The translations under genes and the position numbers were made by a program. Shown here piece after piece: positions 25,761 to 40,754 of a DNA stretch of 64,000 nucleotides. The DNA is taken from assembly GCA_907164885.2 (NCBI GenBank), contig OU015492.1, positions 192,885,977 through 192,949,976 on the forward strand, written 5' to 3'. Under the pieces are notes generated by a model. The model was not told where the DNA came from, did no database searches, and worked only from the letters and a program-made list of their open reading frames with translations. The stretch is from Dolomedes plantarius. Its lineage: Eukaryota > Arthropoda > Arachnida > Araneae > Dolomedidae. Each line of letters begins with the position of its first letter. Positions within the stretch are counted from its first letter, which is position 1.

Positions 25761-26315
25761 ATTAGCATATCTCAAGCGGCTTCTTTAATTTATTCACTCA
25801 AAAGTTAGATTCTTGTGAATCGAATCTTAATATAATCCTTACAAACTCTATTTTCAATTATAATTTCTATATCTTAAATTAAAAGACATTCAGTAATTTT
25901 GTGTTTACGTGGAAATTTTAAAACAGCATTTTGTGGAGAAGTCTATCTTGTCAGATAGTAGATCAACTTTTAAGCTCTCTCATACATCTGCGACTGATAA
26001 AAGTACACAATTTTATGCGTAGTCCGTGGAAGAACAAAACGTAAACTATAGTCTTACTTTTAAGTTTTATTAAGTTTTCTGTTAAGGGCTTAAAAAATTT
26101 TCACTCCAATGCATTTCTTTTTTTCGAACTTTGTTGTAAAAAGATGTGAATTTTAATGTTATCACTTCAAATGAAAACTTTAAATTACTTTCACATTTTG
26201 AAGACTCTTTCTCTTGACGCAGGAATACAAACATTCATAACATTCATCATGAATTTCAAATCAGGAGTCAAAATCCTTTGCTTTTGTACCTTGAATTTAT
26301 ATATATATATATATA

Positions 26316-27190
26316 CGAGCGCCAGTCAAAAAGTTAGTTGCACTCCTTGGAAAAAACAAAACCGGGTTGAAGTTATAGAACAAAATTTTACTAACATAAA
26401 AGTATAATACATAATCTATTTCTCGACGTAATCACCTCCTTTATTTTACCATTTGTTGATGCGTGGCACTAGTTTTTCCACGCCATCTGAAAAGAATTAC
26501 CGTCAAATGTGGGACAATCGTTGTTGGGTTGCAAAATTTACCTCTTTATCCGAGTGATTTCGTCGCGTTGCAAGTTCTTGTTTCATGGGAACGAAGACGT
26601 GGAAGTCACACGGCGCAAGATTCAACACTTTCCACTTAATTTTTTCAAAAGATCCCTTGTTAGGGGTCGCCGCATGCGGTATCACATTGTCATGCAAGAG
26701 CACAATCCCTTTTGAAAGTTTACCTGGTCATCGATCTTTAAGCGACTTTCGCAACCATTTCAGGGTTTCACAATAAGACCGCTATTGATTTTTCGCCTTT
26801 CGGTAAGAATTCGGTACGCACTACATCTTCTCTGTCGAAAAACAGCGCCAGCATCACCTTCCAAGCGGATGGAACTGTTCGGCATTTCTTTCGAGAAAGA
26901 TGCGTTTCATTTCAGGTGCGAAATGAACTCAAGTCTCGTCACCGGTCCCGATTTAGTCCCAACTAGAATTTTCTTCATGTTTATATTGTTCCAAAAATGC
27001 TAGAGAACTATAAATCGTTGCACTTTGTATTGGTCAGTCAATAGACGAGACGATCTAGTCTTCTGTGGCATGTCTGATTTAAAGAATGAGTTCACTCAGG
27101 CCTTCAGCGCTCTCGTGTGTCGTCGAAGTTGAAGAATCTTATCCTCGATATCTGCACGGCCATTCTCGAATGAAAGATGCGCATTACTGA
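26316..27190 (-). mobile_element. Decayed mariner-like element, right end missing
   Basis: The left edge, CGAGCGCCAGTCAAAAAGTT after a TA tract, looks like a mariner-type terminus. Its inverted partner is not seen within 1 kb to the right. The minus strand carries a transposase fragment (26503-27180) with multiple stops. Confidence 0.62.
26503..27180 (-). pseudogene. Mariner-like transposase remnant
   Basis: Read on the minus strand: FENGRADIEDKIL near 27170 (HTH region), then TGDET with the first catalytic Asp near 26940, FAPEMKRI, several in-frame stops, GKLSKGIVLLHDNVIPHAA (second Asp), and LAPCDFHVFVPMKQELATRR (third Asp). Only 27 residues separate the second and third Asp, against 34 in the family; the PPYSPD segment is missing, matching a deletion of about 21 bp. 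With at least five stops it is inactive. Similar proteins are often named SETMAR-like in arthropod annotations. Confidence 0.78.
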
Positions 27191-28539
27191 GTTAAATATA
27201 CCTAATTTTATCAGATATCTAATACAAAAATTCTACATCCTACCGTTATTTATTTACACACTCTTTGAATAGACCTGGAATACATTAATTCCGCATATTT
27301 GAAAGATACCAAAAAAGCTGCTGTAGAGAAAATGTACCTTACCGTGGAAAATGTGTTGCTTAATGTTTCCCACGTGATAATTATCCATGTAATTAAACGT
27401 CATTAACCGCGAGAACTTGATTTTGCCTAGAGAAAAAGGCTTTGTATAACCAGAAATTCCTTGAAAAATGTTACAAAATATTTTAATATTTATGAATTTC
27501 AGATCTTTTATGTTGCGTGTAAAAATATAGGAAATGTGTTGATTTGTTCCAAGTCCATTGTTAGAGCTTTAATATTTATAATAAACCTCAATAAAGAAAG
27601 GAATTACTTTGAATATTTACGAGTGCTCTGTGTTCAGTCGATAGCGTGTTTTTAAATTTATTACTGTAAATGATGATCATTATGTTTATTTATATGCATA
27701 TATGTTTATTTCGATATTTGCTATAAATTAAAAATTTTACATCTCCCTATTATGAAATCAAATTTAATAAGTAGTTAAAATATTTCTTCACAGAACACAC
27801 TAAATATCGTTGGTAAGAAGCAATTTAAACTAACTGTATAACTGCGAAAAAACTATAATTTTCTTTCAAAATTTCCAATATTAGTAAGTGATAAATTTAA
27901 GAGAGCGTTTATCAGACTTTCAAAATGTTAGATAAAGTTGTTGAATATGATAATGAGTATACATACGAGGCTTCACTTCTTGATGTTATTTATTTAATTA
28001 TGACAGGAAATCAAACGTTGGAAATAATAAAGGATTAAATTTGGGATAATTTACAGGAAATTATTAAATTTGGTATATTTTACAGGAAATTTGTTGACAA
28101 TGTATAAAAAGAGCTCGCAAGTTTTTGGTATCCGCAATAAAAAAAATTTAAATTATCGCAACTAGTTTCAGACTAATTATGAGTTTATCATCAGTCCGAG
28201 GAGAATTAAGCGTCATTGCTTCTAAGGATAATTTGCAAATTCAAGAATCTTCAAACTCAGTAACACAAAACGGGTAGAAAGTTCCTGAAGAACGTCGAGT
28301 GTTGCTAAGAAAGGTTTGGATACATGGAAAAGTAAAGCTTGGGGAGTAAAAAAGGGGAAAGTTTTTATTACCACCAGCCCACACAAGCAGCACTCTCGCT
28401 AACGAAGATAGTAAATAAAGCAGCAAATTAGGGAGAAAGTAGAACACAGAAGACGGAATAATAAAAGGGAAATAAGAAATTAAGTAATAATAGTAAACGA
28501 TTAGGAAAACAAACGACAGACTGGAATATAAATAAACGC
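27191..28539. other. AT-rich stretch without recognisable gene
   Basis: Frames of 64-68 codons at 27461-27655 (+) and 28241-28447 (-) are unrecognised. The region 28190-28530 is purine-rich. Confidence 0.5.
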
Positions 28540-29582
<1,043 letters not shown>

Positions 29583-29584
29583 CG

Positions 29585-30500
29585 AGGAATTTTTAAAAAC
29601 AGCAAAGTTTTCTAGAAAACTTGAATAACACGCGGAATTAGTATGGCGTTAAAAAATGTAAACTTATTTCCGAATTCTGAGGAGTGTTTGGTTGTCACGG
29701 ATTTACATATGTCTTGTTTTTAGACGTACTTCTAATGCATTTTAATGTAGGTATGAATTTTAATGTAGGTATGCATTTTAATGTAGGGCACTTTCTCTGT
29801 GGCTTACATAGGACACACTACAATAACTGTAGGAAATGCTGTAAACAATGAAGTGAGAGAAGGGTTTTTTTCAATTGAAAATTCATGATAGGTAAAATGG
29901 GAGGACAGCTGAACTCCCATAACCCCAATAGTATTAAAACTTCTTGCGATGCAGTTACAATGAAGATAATTATTTTTCAAGAAAAAAGTAGAAAGCAATG
30001 TTTATGATTAAGCGTCTTGCTTTTCAATAAGAGAAATATTTATCGAGTGTAAACTAAACACTCGATCCTCTGACTAGGTCCTGGATGTGAGTAGAAACAT
30101 ATTGAGTAGAATGTCATATATACACTGTAATAAAGTGGCTACTGATTATGTGGTGTTGATAGGATCAGTAAGTTTTATTAATATAACTGCATTAATGCTT
30201 TGGGAAGGGAGGTAATTCAATGTGTTATAGAGTGGTTGGCTGAGAGATCATACGATAAACATAATTACGTTTCTCATATTAATACTCATATTAGTCGATG
30301 TACATTTTCCCATTACACACGAAAGTTAATATTGACAAAAGGTCCTTCTTTTTGTATTTACTGTGACGAAATACCATTTTTAACGGTAGATATTGCGTTA
30401 GGCGAGAGACATATAATAATACTTTAGTATGTCGTCAGAGATTGGAATTATATCAAGTCTCATTAATAAAACCTATTCTTTTGATATTATGCAATTTACA
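29585..30500. other. AT-rich stretch with a small tandem repeat
   Basis: ATTTTAATGTAGGTATG is repeated three times at about 29736-29788. A 75-codon frame at 30200-30427 is unrecognised. Confidence 0.5.
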
Positions 30501-31506
30501 TTTAATGTCAGATATCTTAATTTTAATTTTCTATAATTTCAAAAATCAAGAAATAATGAAAGGAATTTCGATATATAATGTTTAAAAATTTATCTATACA
30601 CAATGATAATTTTATATAGAATTATATAGTAAAAATATCCTTCTTGATTTCTCAAGAGCATTGTTTCCGTTACTGTGTCTTTTCCAGATACTCCAGGTAA
30701 CTAAGTATGGGTAAGCAATTGCAATTGAAGTCCCGGACTGGAAGTACGAAAGGTGATACTATTCAGCTGCTTAAGGAACTGTCACCCAGTGATTTTCTTT
30801 GAATTAGATGAATAAGAAAGAAACAAACATGTAAAAGTTAAAGAAAATAATGAGCATGTAGCCCCAATTTGGATTTTCGCTTTAAAGGACTATTTTAATA
30901 TGTTGAAAAAGGTAAAGCTATCTTTGAATCACAAGAATTTTAATTTGAACGATTTAGTAAATTTTCTCTTTAAATTAATAAGACCTCTGCTTGCTATCTT
31001 GCTATTTAATGTCAGATATCTTAATTTTAATTTTCTATAATTTCAAAAATAAAGAAATAATGAAAGGAATTTCGATATATAATGTTTAAAAATTTATCTA
31101 TACACAATGATAATTTTATATAGAATTATATAGTAAAAATATCCTTCTTGATTTCTCAAGAGCATTGTTTCCGTTACTGTGTCTTTTCCAGATACTCCAG
31201 GTAACTAAGTATGGGTAAGCAATTGCAATTGAAGTCCCGGACTGGAAGTACGAAAGGTGATACTATTCAGCTGCTTAAGGAACTGTCACCCAGTGATTTT
31301 CTTTGAATTAGACGAATAAGAAAGAAAGAAACAAACATGTAAAAGTTAAAGAAAATAATGAGCATGTAGCCCCAATTTGGATTTTCGCTTTAAAGGACTA
31401 TTTTAATATGTTGAAAAGGGTAAATCTATCTTTGAATCACAAGAATTTTAATATGAACGATTTAGTAAATGTTCTCCTTAAATTAATAAGACCTCTGCTT
31501 GCTATC
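30501..31506. repeat. 504-bp tandem duplication
   Basis: Unit 30501-31004 is followed directly by 31005-31506. The copies are nearly identical by eye, differing by a few substitutions and a 4-bp AAAG indel near 31322, so the duplication is recent. The unit itself encodes nothing recognisable. The second copy runs straight into the pogo-tail-like sequence at 31518. Confidence 0.93.
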
Positions 31507-31517
31507 AAGCGATTTTA

Positions 31518-31628
31518 AACGAAAAGAAGCGAAAGCCAGCAAAGCAGATAACACTCCAGGCATTCTTTAAAAAAAATGCACCAACGTTTTCTAACAAATC
31601 TCCTACTACTTCAACGGCTACCGATTGA
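31518..31628 (+). pseudogene. C-terminal tail resembling a pogo/Tigger transposase (PIP-box-like motif)
   Basis: An open 36-codon stretch reads NEKKRKPAKQITLQAFFKKN and then a Ser/Thr/Pro-rich end TSTATD before TGA (31626-31628). QITLQAFF fits the PCNA-interacting Q-x-x-h-x-x-a-a pattern, a feature reported for pogo C-termini, behind a basic stretch. Upstream sequence (the 504-bp repeat) has no DDE domain. Downstream CACGATTTATTAATGGTCGC near 31822 resembles pogo-type ends. The assignment rests on this short motif and is tentative. Confidence 0.3.
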
Positions 31629-31629
31629 C

Positions 31630-32296
31630 ACTGAGAGGAAAATGAGATATTTTTCTCCAAAGCCTATTTTTAATTCAATTTTTTAAAGTAAATCTTTGGC
31701 CAGCAAAGTATTTTCTTATCATTTTAAAATTCCATTTAAAACACCATTATATTATTCCTTCTCACGAACGTAATTTTCCCTTATAGCCTTATTTCCAAGG
31801 AGAAAAACGCTTTATGAACTCACGATTTATTAATGGTCGCTAGGAACTAATTAATTCATAAAGGCGGGAACTAACTATTCCGTGTTCAAATTTGGAAAGT
31901 ACGTTATATTTGCACATTAAAAATTAATAGAGAGGAATACATGAGAGGAATACCTTCTGTAATTGTTTAAGAAACTATTTACACATATTTGAAGCCTTTA
32001 CACCACCAGTTAGAGTAACATATACTTAGTAACATGCATCTTGTGGTTCTAGGAGTAGTAGCACCGTCAATAAAAACTAATTTAAAACACTGAGAGGTTA
32101 TCGAGTTATCGGCCAAAGAAAACTTTTCTCCGTCTTGCAACCACAAAACAGTCAGAAATATTTATAAGTAGGACGGAATAGATGCTCAATAATGTGAGAA
32201 CTTGGGTGAAAAGATTTTTAGAAAAATTGAAATGAATTTTAGGGAAAACCACTTAGAGAAACACGATTGATAGATCTCTCACTGATGAAACCAAAA
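31630..32296. other. AT-rich stretch before the satellite
   Basis: Possible pogo 3' end near 31820-31900; otherwise nothing recognised. Confidence 0.4.
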
Positions 32297-33105
32297 GCAG
32301 GCGGGTAACGTGGTTTGCCCAGATCGACATATAACAGTTCAATTAAAAAGCTTAGTCAGATGATCTTTTTTGTGAGCACAGAATGATCCAGAAGATTATC
32401 TATGATCTCGAGGTTTGCTTAGAATGACATATGACAGTCCAATCAAAGAGGTTTGTCAGATGATCTTTTTTGTGAGCACAGAATTATCCAGAAGGTTATT
32501 TTTTATCTAAAATTCCAGGCGGATAGCATGGGTTGCGCAGAACGACATATGACAGTCCAATCAAAGATCTTAGGGAAATGATCTTTTTGTGAGCACAGAA
32601 TTATCCAGGTTATCTATGATCTGAATTTCCAGGCGGATAGTATGGTTTGCTCAGAACGACATATGACAGTCCAATCAAAGAACTTAGTTAAATGATCTTT
32701 TTTCTGAGCGCAGAATTATCCAGAAGGTTAGCTATGATCTGAAATTCCAGTCGGATAGCATAGGTTGCTCAGATAGACATATGACAGTCCAATCAAAGAG
32801 CTTAGTGAGATGATCTTTTTGTGAGCACAGAATTATCCAGCAGGTTATCTATGATCTGTAATTCCAGGCGGATAGCATGATTTGCTCAGAACGACATATG
32901 ACAGTCCAATCAAAGAGGTTAGTCAGATGATCTTTATTGTGAGCGCAGAATTATCCAGAAGGTTATCTATGATCTGAAATTCCAGGCGGATAGCATGGTT
33001 TGCTCAGAACGGCATATAACAGTCCAATCAAAGCGCTTAGTCAGATGATCTTATTTTTTTGTGAGCACAGAATTATCCAGACGGTTATCTATAATCTGAA
33101 ATTCC
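32297..33105. repeat. Satellite-like tandem array, ~117-bp unit, 7 copies
   Basis: The core ACATATGACAGTCCAATCAA recurs with its ACAG at 32334, 32434, 32552, 32666, 32784, 32901 and 33019. Spacing is 114-118 bp except for the shorter first unit (100 bp). Each unit also carries GTGAGCACAGAATTATCCAG and ATTCCAGGCGGATAGCATG. The copies differ by point changes and small indels. Confidence 0.95.
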
Positions 33106-33884
33106 AAAAAGCCCACAACAGAGATCTTTTTTAGCTGTCAACTGATCTAAATGATGAAAATTAAAGATTTTGCATTTATAATAGGCCGAAGTTAAACAAA
33201 AAGACCCTCTTTATTACACCGCACTTGAGTTAAGTAAAAGTTTTTTTTATGGATGTCTCATATATCCTTTTACGTTATCTCAAATGTCCTCTCTCCTTTT
33301 AAGCATTTCTTGTTATGTATTTCTCATTTTATTTATAAGAAGTTATGCTTTGCTGAAAGAGAAATTTTTTAATGGATTCTCTAGTTTTTGAAGGAATTAT
33401 TTAACACATGGTATATTATCTTAGCTCGCTAAATTTCAATTTTTCTTTAAATTTATTGTTTCAATATCAATTAATACTGTTACATACGTGTTTCATTTCC
33501 TTAATATTATATTTTCTGTTGTTCATTTCGTTGGACCATCGGTACTTTTTAAAATGAGGTTAGTTTATGGTACTTTATTTTCGACTCATATATAACATAT
33601 TCTTCTTGGCCTCTTCAATTTTCAGCTATTATGGTAATGGAATACATCTGCCAGGTTATCTGTACTCAGCTGCTTTATAATTGTTTTTACCACGGCCATA
33701 GTTAACATAAATATGGTAATTATGTAATCTAATAAATACGTAATTTTTGCCATAAAATGTAAGCAGCCAAGGTTGTTAACAATGAAAGAATCCCGAGAAA
33801 GAGGAAAATTAAAACAAAATTATTTCTTGGGCTTCGTACCTTACCTTAATAATATTACCATAAAATTGTTACTCTATGTAGTGA
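33106..33884. other. AT-rich stretch without recognisable feature
   Basis: Nothing recognised. Confidence 0.5.
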
Positions 33885-34503
33885 CTATCTGAATACCCGT
33901 GTTCCACTACGGAGTATATTTTAGGATAATTACAATGAAAAAATAAGGAAATTGCTTTTTAGAGAATTAAATTCTTAATAAATTTGAATTAAATTCTTAA
34001 AAATCTTCCATCTCAATTAGTCTAGTGGTTAAATTTTATCTTTTACTGTATTTTAATATATTTTTTTTGTCAATTTATTTCGTTGTTATGCAAGTGAGGC
34101 GAAATTAATTTAAAGTATCACAAAAAGAAAAGAAACCACTTGATGATCATTTAATAAATTAAATTCTAAAAATTAATCTTTAAAAATCCACTAAAAATCA
34201 AAAATGTAGGTAAAGATTCGAAAAAGATTTCATTTTAAAGGAATTTTTAAGATCTCTCTCGTGGTATAAATTTTATAACCCCCAGATTATTATTTTAAAT
34301 GCAAACTTTAAAAACATTTTTACAAAAACAGGTTAAATTTAATTTAAAAAAATCTAAGTAGAATTTTTCAAAAATGTTTCTTAGTGCATCCCGTACACTA
34401 TAAGAAGAATCGCCATGCAAACTTTCATCCCTTTAGGTTCAGCGGTTTGATTTGTGCGTTATCTGTCAGTCAGTTAATCACGGAGAAGTTTTATATATAT
34501 AGA
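33885..34503 (-). mobile_element. Non-autonomous Helitron, family I copy B (minus)
   Basis: In plus orientation it starts CTATCTGAATACCCGTGTTC (the terminal CTAG mutated to CTAT) and ends TTTTATATATATAGA before a T. Read on its own strand it begins TC and ends at a T, inserted between A and T. Blocks such as AATAAATTAAATTCTAAAAA and CCCTTTAGGTTCAGCGGTTT are shared with 9624-10418 and 56814-58209. Confidence 0.7.
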
Positions 34504-35890
34504 TTGCAAAAATTCCCTTTTATTTTACAGTACATAATTTATATCTAAAATTATAGTACTAAATGTGGTCAAGCAAACCACTTTCATACGCAAAGGTACA
34601 ATGATATGCATTTACAGTATGTGGCGAAGTATATGAAGAATGCTTAGGTGGTAGTTAATTTATGACGTTAATAAAACATTCCTTTATAAGATTCAGGGAA
34701 ATGAAGTGAAGTTCTGTTATTTATAAACATCAAGAAAAATAATACAATGATAGATTGCAAAACTCCAAAAAGTTATTGGCTCACTAATTATGGTAAACTC
34801 ACAAATAATCCAATACACGAATACTGAACTCGGGAAAGCCAAAGGTCGACTGTGAATAAATCCCAGTTGACATACGCATATTTTAAAATATGTTGCTATT
34901 TCTCTAAAGAAAAATGTTACCCTTTACAGTATAGTTTGCCCTTTTCCATCTAATTAGATTAGAACAACTGACGATTTATGAAATATTTTTGAACTAATAA
35001 TAATATTTGACCTATAGCAAATATCATAGGGTTTTAACGATGTATTGTATGTGGTAGCATTATAAAATCAGAATTTTAATTTACTTTGATGGCTCTTCTT
35101 ACTGAAGAACTTTTTATCTGTATATTAGAATGTGAGAGTTTTCTAATTTTATATTCGTAAGCACATAAGGAACTTTTATCTGGCTCTGCATTGGAAGTAA
35201 ATCTAATTACAGAATTTAATTACATAGCATTCCCATTTTAAAAGCTCTTAATACATGCAACAAAAGTCTAATATGGCAAATTAATGATAAAAAATACACT
35301 TTGTGCTTAATGTTTATTTTAGATAATGAAAAATTCAGTCAACATTATATTTAGAATCTTGCATCTTACAAGATATGCTTTATAAAGTCTGACCATGTTT
35401 GTGATTACTGCTGAATTAATTAATATTTATTTTTCTCTGAAGAAAGAATACGTTCTAAGGTAGGTGATTTTGCTTATGGTGCTTAAGATTTTGGTTATGC
35501 GCGTGGGTGAATTTTTTTTTGCTACATTCGTAGTTTCTTTGAAAACGTCTTGAGAGCGGTTTTAACCCCTCTATACACATAGACGTCTGAGCCACACCAT
35601 TTGTATTTGCCTTTGTAAACACTGATGTCTCTCAAAAGACAAGTCTTTGTCACAGATAAAATTCCTTTTTAGTGATCCTAGAAAATACATATTGCAGGTA
35701 CTTTATTATGTTTATTCAGAAATAGAGAGTGAAATACAGTTAGCAACGTAAATCTTCTGTTTTGTTGTAAAGCTTACATGACTGGAAAGTTGGAATGAAA
35801 AGTTGGGATACATCAAATAATATTTTTTAATGCATCGATAATCATGTTATTTTTATGTCAATGCTCTAAATACAATTGAGGTGTTTATGT
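34504..35890. other. AT-rich stretch without recognisable feature
   Basis: No frames over about 60 codons and no repeats recognised. Confidence 0.5.
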
Positions 35891-35899
35891 GTTCCATAT

Positions 35900-36030
35900 A
35901 CATTCGATTCCGGTTAATCGGACCACATCGGGACGTGATAATTTTGGTCCAAATAACCGCCCTGTCCGATTACACGAACATGCCCTAGTAGGCTTATACA
36001 GTAGGATTTGTTTCGGTTTAATTAACCGGA
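35900..36030. mobile_element. Fragment resembling a pogo/Tigger terminus
   Basis: ATTCGATTCCGGTTAATCGG and GTTTAATTAACCGGATA form partial inverted repeats around TTTTGGTCCAAATAACCG and GTCCGATTACAC. Such iterated GATTAATCGG-type motifs are typical of pogo/jerky-like ends. The element is broken by the TA tract at 36050. Confidence 0.35.
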
Positions 36031-36049
36031 TACAACTATGTGTGGCTGT

Positions 36050-36058
36050 GTATGTATA

Positions 36059-36143
<85 letters not shown>

Positions 36144-36150
36144 GTATATA

Positions 36151-36236
<86 letters not shown>
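36050..36236. repeat. (TA)n microsatellite
   Basis: TA tract of about 185 bp with a few TG interruptions. Confidence 0.95.
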
Positions 36237-37936
<1,700 letters not shown>

Positions 37937-38304
37937 ACGAGGTCGAAATTTTAAAAAAATGACAAATCACACAGAAAACTTCTAAATAATACAACGATAA
38001 GCACCAATCTAAGAGAAAAAATAAAATTTATTTACAAAATATATGATTATTGATGGTTTAAATAATATGACGTAATAATTATAAAACAAAGAAAATATAT
38101 TCCTATCAATAGAAATAAAAAAATCGCTATATTTGAATAGAATGTACTTGCACACAAACTGAAATATTGCAATTCATTTCATTCCTTTAACATTGCATAA
38201 ATTATCCGAAATCTACGACCTACACTTTAGATACGAACAAAGCTGTAAAATTTATAATGAATTCCCCGAAAGTCTAATGAAAATATTTTAATACACTCAT
38301 TTTA

Positions 38305-38598
38305 ATGCCAAGATTTCACAAATTGCGCGCTTTTCACGTGCGTCCCTTTCTCTCCAGAGTATATCATGACGTATTTGCGGGTGATTTCTGCCGCCCGGAA
38401 CTGCTCTGTTGTAAAATGACGAGTTGCGGCTATAACCTCAATTTGCATGACATATTGCCTATTATGAAATCTGTTGATTTAATGACGACGGTCCTGCCTC
38501 ACACAATTCAATTGTTGAAGGATTTTACATGTGCGTGTTGTGACATATTTTCAAGGAACGATTATTCATTTTGTCAGAGCAGTACGATTATTCAATAA
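38305..38598 (+). CDS. Unrecognised 97-codon frame in a GC-richer patch
   Basis: The frame (MPRFHKLRAFHVRPFLSRVY...) lies in sequence less AT-rich than its flanks, with seven Cys residues and no repeats. A polypyrimidine run ending CTCTCCAG at about 38357 could be a splice acceptor. I do not recognise a family and see no partner exon, so a chance frame, a non-coding RNA exon or a lone exon all remain possible. Confidence 0.2.
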   Translation: MPRFHKLRAFHVRPFLSRVYHDVFAGDFCRPELLCCKMTSCGYNLNLHDILPIMKSVDLMTTVLPHTIQLLKDFTCACCDIFSRNDYSFCQSSTIIQ

Positions 38599-39105
38599 AG
38601 CTGAGTTTTAAGTAATTTGTGGATGGAAAGTAATGAGGTGCATTTAATCTGAAATTTACGTGTCTTGATGGTTCAGTGTTAATTAATTTCGGCGTGAATT
38701 AAATTCATATTAAAATGCATTGAGTAGTTTTTGCACTGAGTAGCTGTTTGAGTTATGTGACTGGATTATAAACTTGAAATAGAAAGTGTGCAGAATAACG
38801 TGTCATGCTGCTTTTAATTTATTCAATATATTACATTTTTTTTTAATCTGTGCATTTTTTATACCTGCAGGTTCTCATATTTATAGAATATATGCTAACT
38901 ATTCAATTTATGCTAACCATTCATTTAGCTAATGTTTTTTTCAATTATAATTATAAGGAATTAATAAAAGAGGATTCTTTGAACCTTTCAAACACGCGAA
39001 TTTCTCACATTTAAAGAAATATAGGTTGGGTAGTTGACATTTGTTTTATTTTGGATTGTAGGTTAACTTATTTTTTTATTATTTTATTAATATTATATTT
39101 AAATA
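38599..39105. other. AT-rich stretch without recognisable feature
   Basis: Nothing recognised. Confidence 0.5.
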
Positions 39106-39939
39106 CTAGCTGAAGTACCCGGCGTTGCGCGATTTTCAAAAAATAATATGCCTATGATTTAATCTGAACTATCATCTATATCTATACAAAATTTCAGCTC
39201 AGTTGAAGCAATACTTTTTCCCTTATAAAGGAAAAAACATAGGCCTATTCGAAATAACCGATAATTTTCACAGTTTCAATGAAACACGCTAATTTTTGAA
39301 TAAAGTTCAATAATTCAAGTTCGATTTACACAAATTGTGCATAAAATTGTACAGAAATTCAAAAACATAAAGTTTATAAGTTAAATAAAGTTCAGTAATA
39401 TTATACCAATAAATTTCCAGCTGATAGCCAATAAATTGTAAATATATTTTACCTTAAATATCCCATAAAAAGCGTAGTTCCAAATGTAATTTTTTCTATA
39501 AAACCTTAAATGTTCAAAAGTCCTTTTTGTATTTATCAATATCTCCTCCACTTGAATCTTTAAAATATTAAATGTTTTACGGATAATAATTGAAAATGTA
39601 GTTTGATGTGTTGCTATGGTTACTTGACTATGGTTGACAAAAAACATTCAAATGTTAAATGTTTTACTGATAATAAATGAAAATATCGTTTGATGTGTTG
39701 CTATGGTTACTTGACTATGGTTGACAAAGGAAAAGTAGTAAAGAAGGATGAAGCATCAGCTCAATATTTAGGCCCCAAACTTTCTTTCTACTGATCAGAT
39801 ATACATAATATATAGCCTATGTCCATCTGGAATAATGTACCTTTCAAATAGTGAAAGAATTTTTCAAATAGGTGCAGTGGTTCTGGAGATCACCCTCCAC
39901 ATACGAAATCCCCTCTCTCTCTTTATATATTAGTATAGA
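39106..39939 (-). mobile_element. Non-autonomous Helitron, family III (minus)
   Basis: Read on the minus strand it begins TCTATACTAATATATAAAG after an A and ends CGCCGGGTACTTCAGCTAG before a T, as expected for a Helitron. The GC-rich CCGGCG block near the 3' end marks the terminal hairpin. An internal tandem duplication lies at 39569-39727. No coding sequence is recognised; the 88-codon minus frame at 39381-39647 is incidental. Confidence 0.7.
39569..39727. repeat. Two-copy tandem repeat inside a Helitron, 87-bp period
   Basis: TTTGATGTGTTGCTATGGTT and the following TACTTGACTATGGTTGACAA occur twice with similar upstream TAAATGTTTTAC blocks. Confidence 0.9.
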
Positions 39940-40754
39940 TTTTGATATTTAAATGCAATATTTAAATTTCATTTAAATATTTAAATTATATTTAAATATT
40001 TCAATATTTCAATACATATGGTTTAATATTTAAATACATTGGAAGGAAACAACCGAATTCCTTTTCTGAAAGTTTGATTTAAAATATATTTAAAATGTAT
40101 CCATTTTTTATTGACTTCTTTATTTTGTCTCTTTTATTATAAGAGTGAACCTCTCTGCTTTAAACATAATCAAAAATAGAATTTTAAAAGATATAGTACC
40201 TCACAAAACATAAAAATACACATTGATCTAGATAAATAATACATACGAAGAAATGCACAGGAACACATAAGCGTTAATTAACACATTTTAATCAAGTAAC
40301 TTTCAACCTTGACTTCGCCATCATGTCCAAATCCTACCATGATACAACAGGGGAAAATAATTCTCCTTTTCATCCCTTAATATCTATATCGGCTAGCATC
40401 GCTGTTATTGCAAAATATTTATGAATATAAGAATGAAAAGAATGGAATTAACCTGATGATCTTTTACTTTCATTTCCGGATGGATGTAGTAAATAGAATG
40501 CTAGCTGAGGATTAACTTCCTGCTCTTGGTGGGTGATAGTTTTCGTGGCTCCCTAGCTTTGGAACCTAGTCTCTCAGTTATTAAGAAGTACACTAAGGTA
40601 AACGCACTAGTAATGGACTGGTTAAGAGTAAAATTGAAGAAAATCTGAATTTTCACAGCTATAGATAAAGTAAGGTGGTCTAAATTTTTACCTGCCATTT
40701 TAATAACTGTCTTACATCTGTAGTAGCAATTGCAGCGCACTGGCTGCATTCATA
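39940..40754. other. AT-rich stretch without recognisable gene
   Basis: Runs of ATTTAAATATTT near 39950-40040 are low complexity. The 82-codon minus frame at 40501-40749 is unrecognised. Confidence 0.5.

Noticed and set aside
26509..26776. Plus-strand frames opposite the second mariner
   Set aside because: Antisense of a motif-bearing minus-strand transposase remnant.
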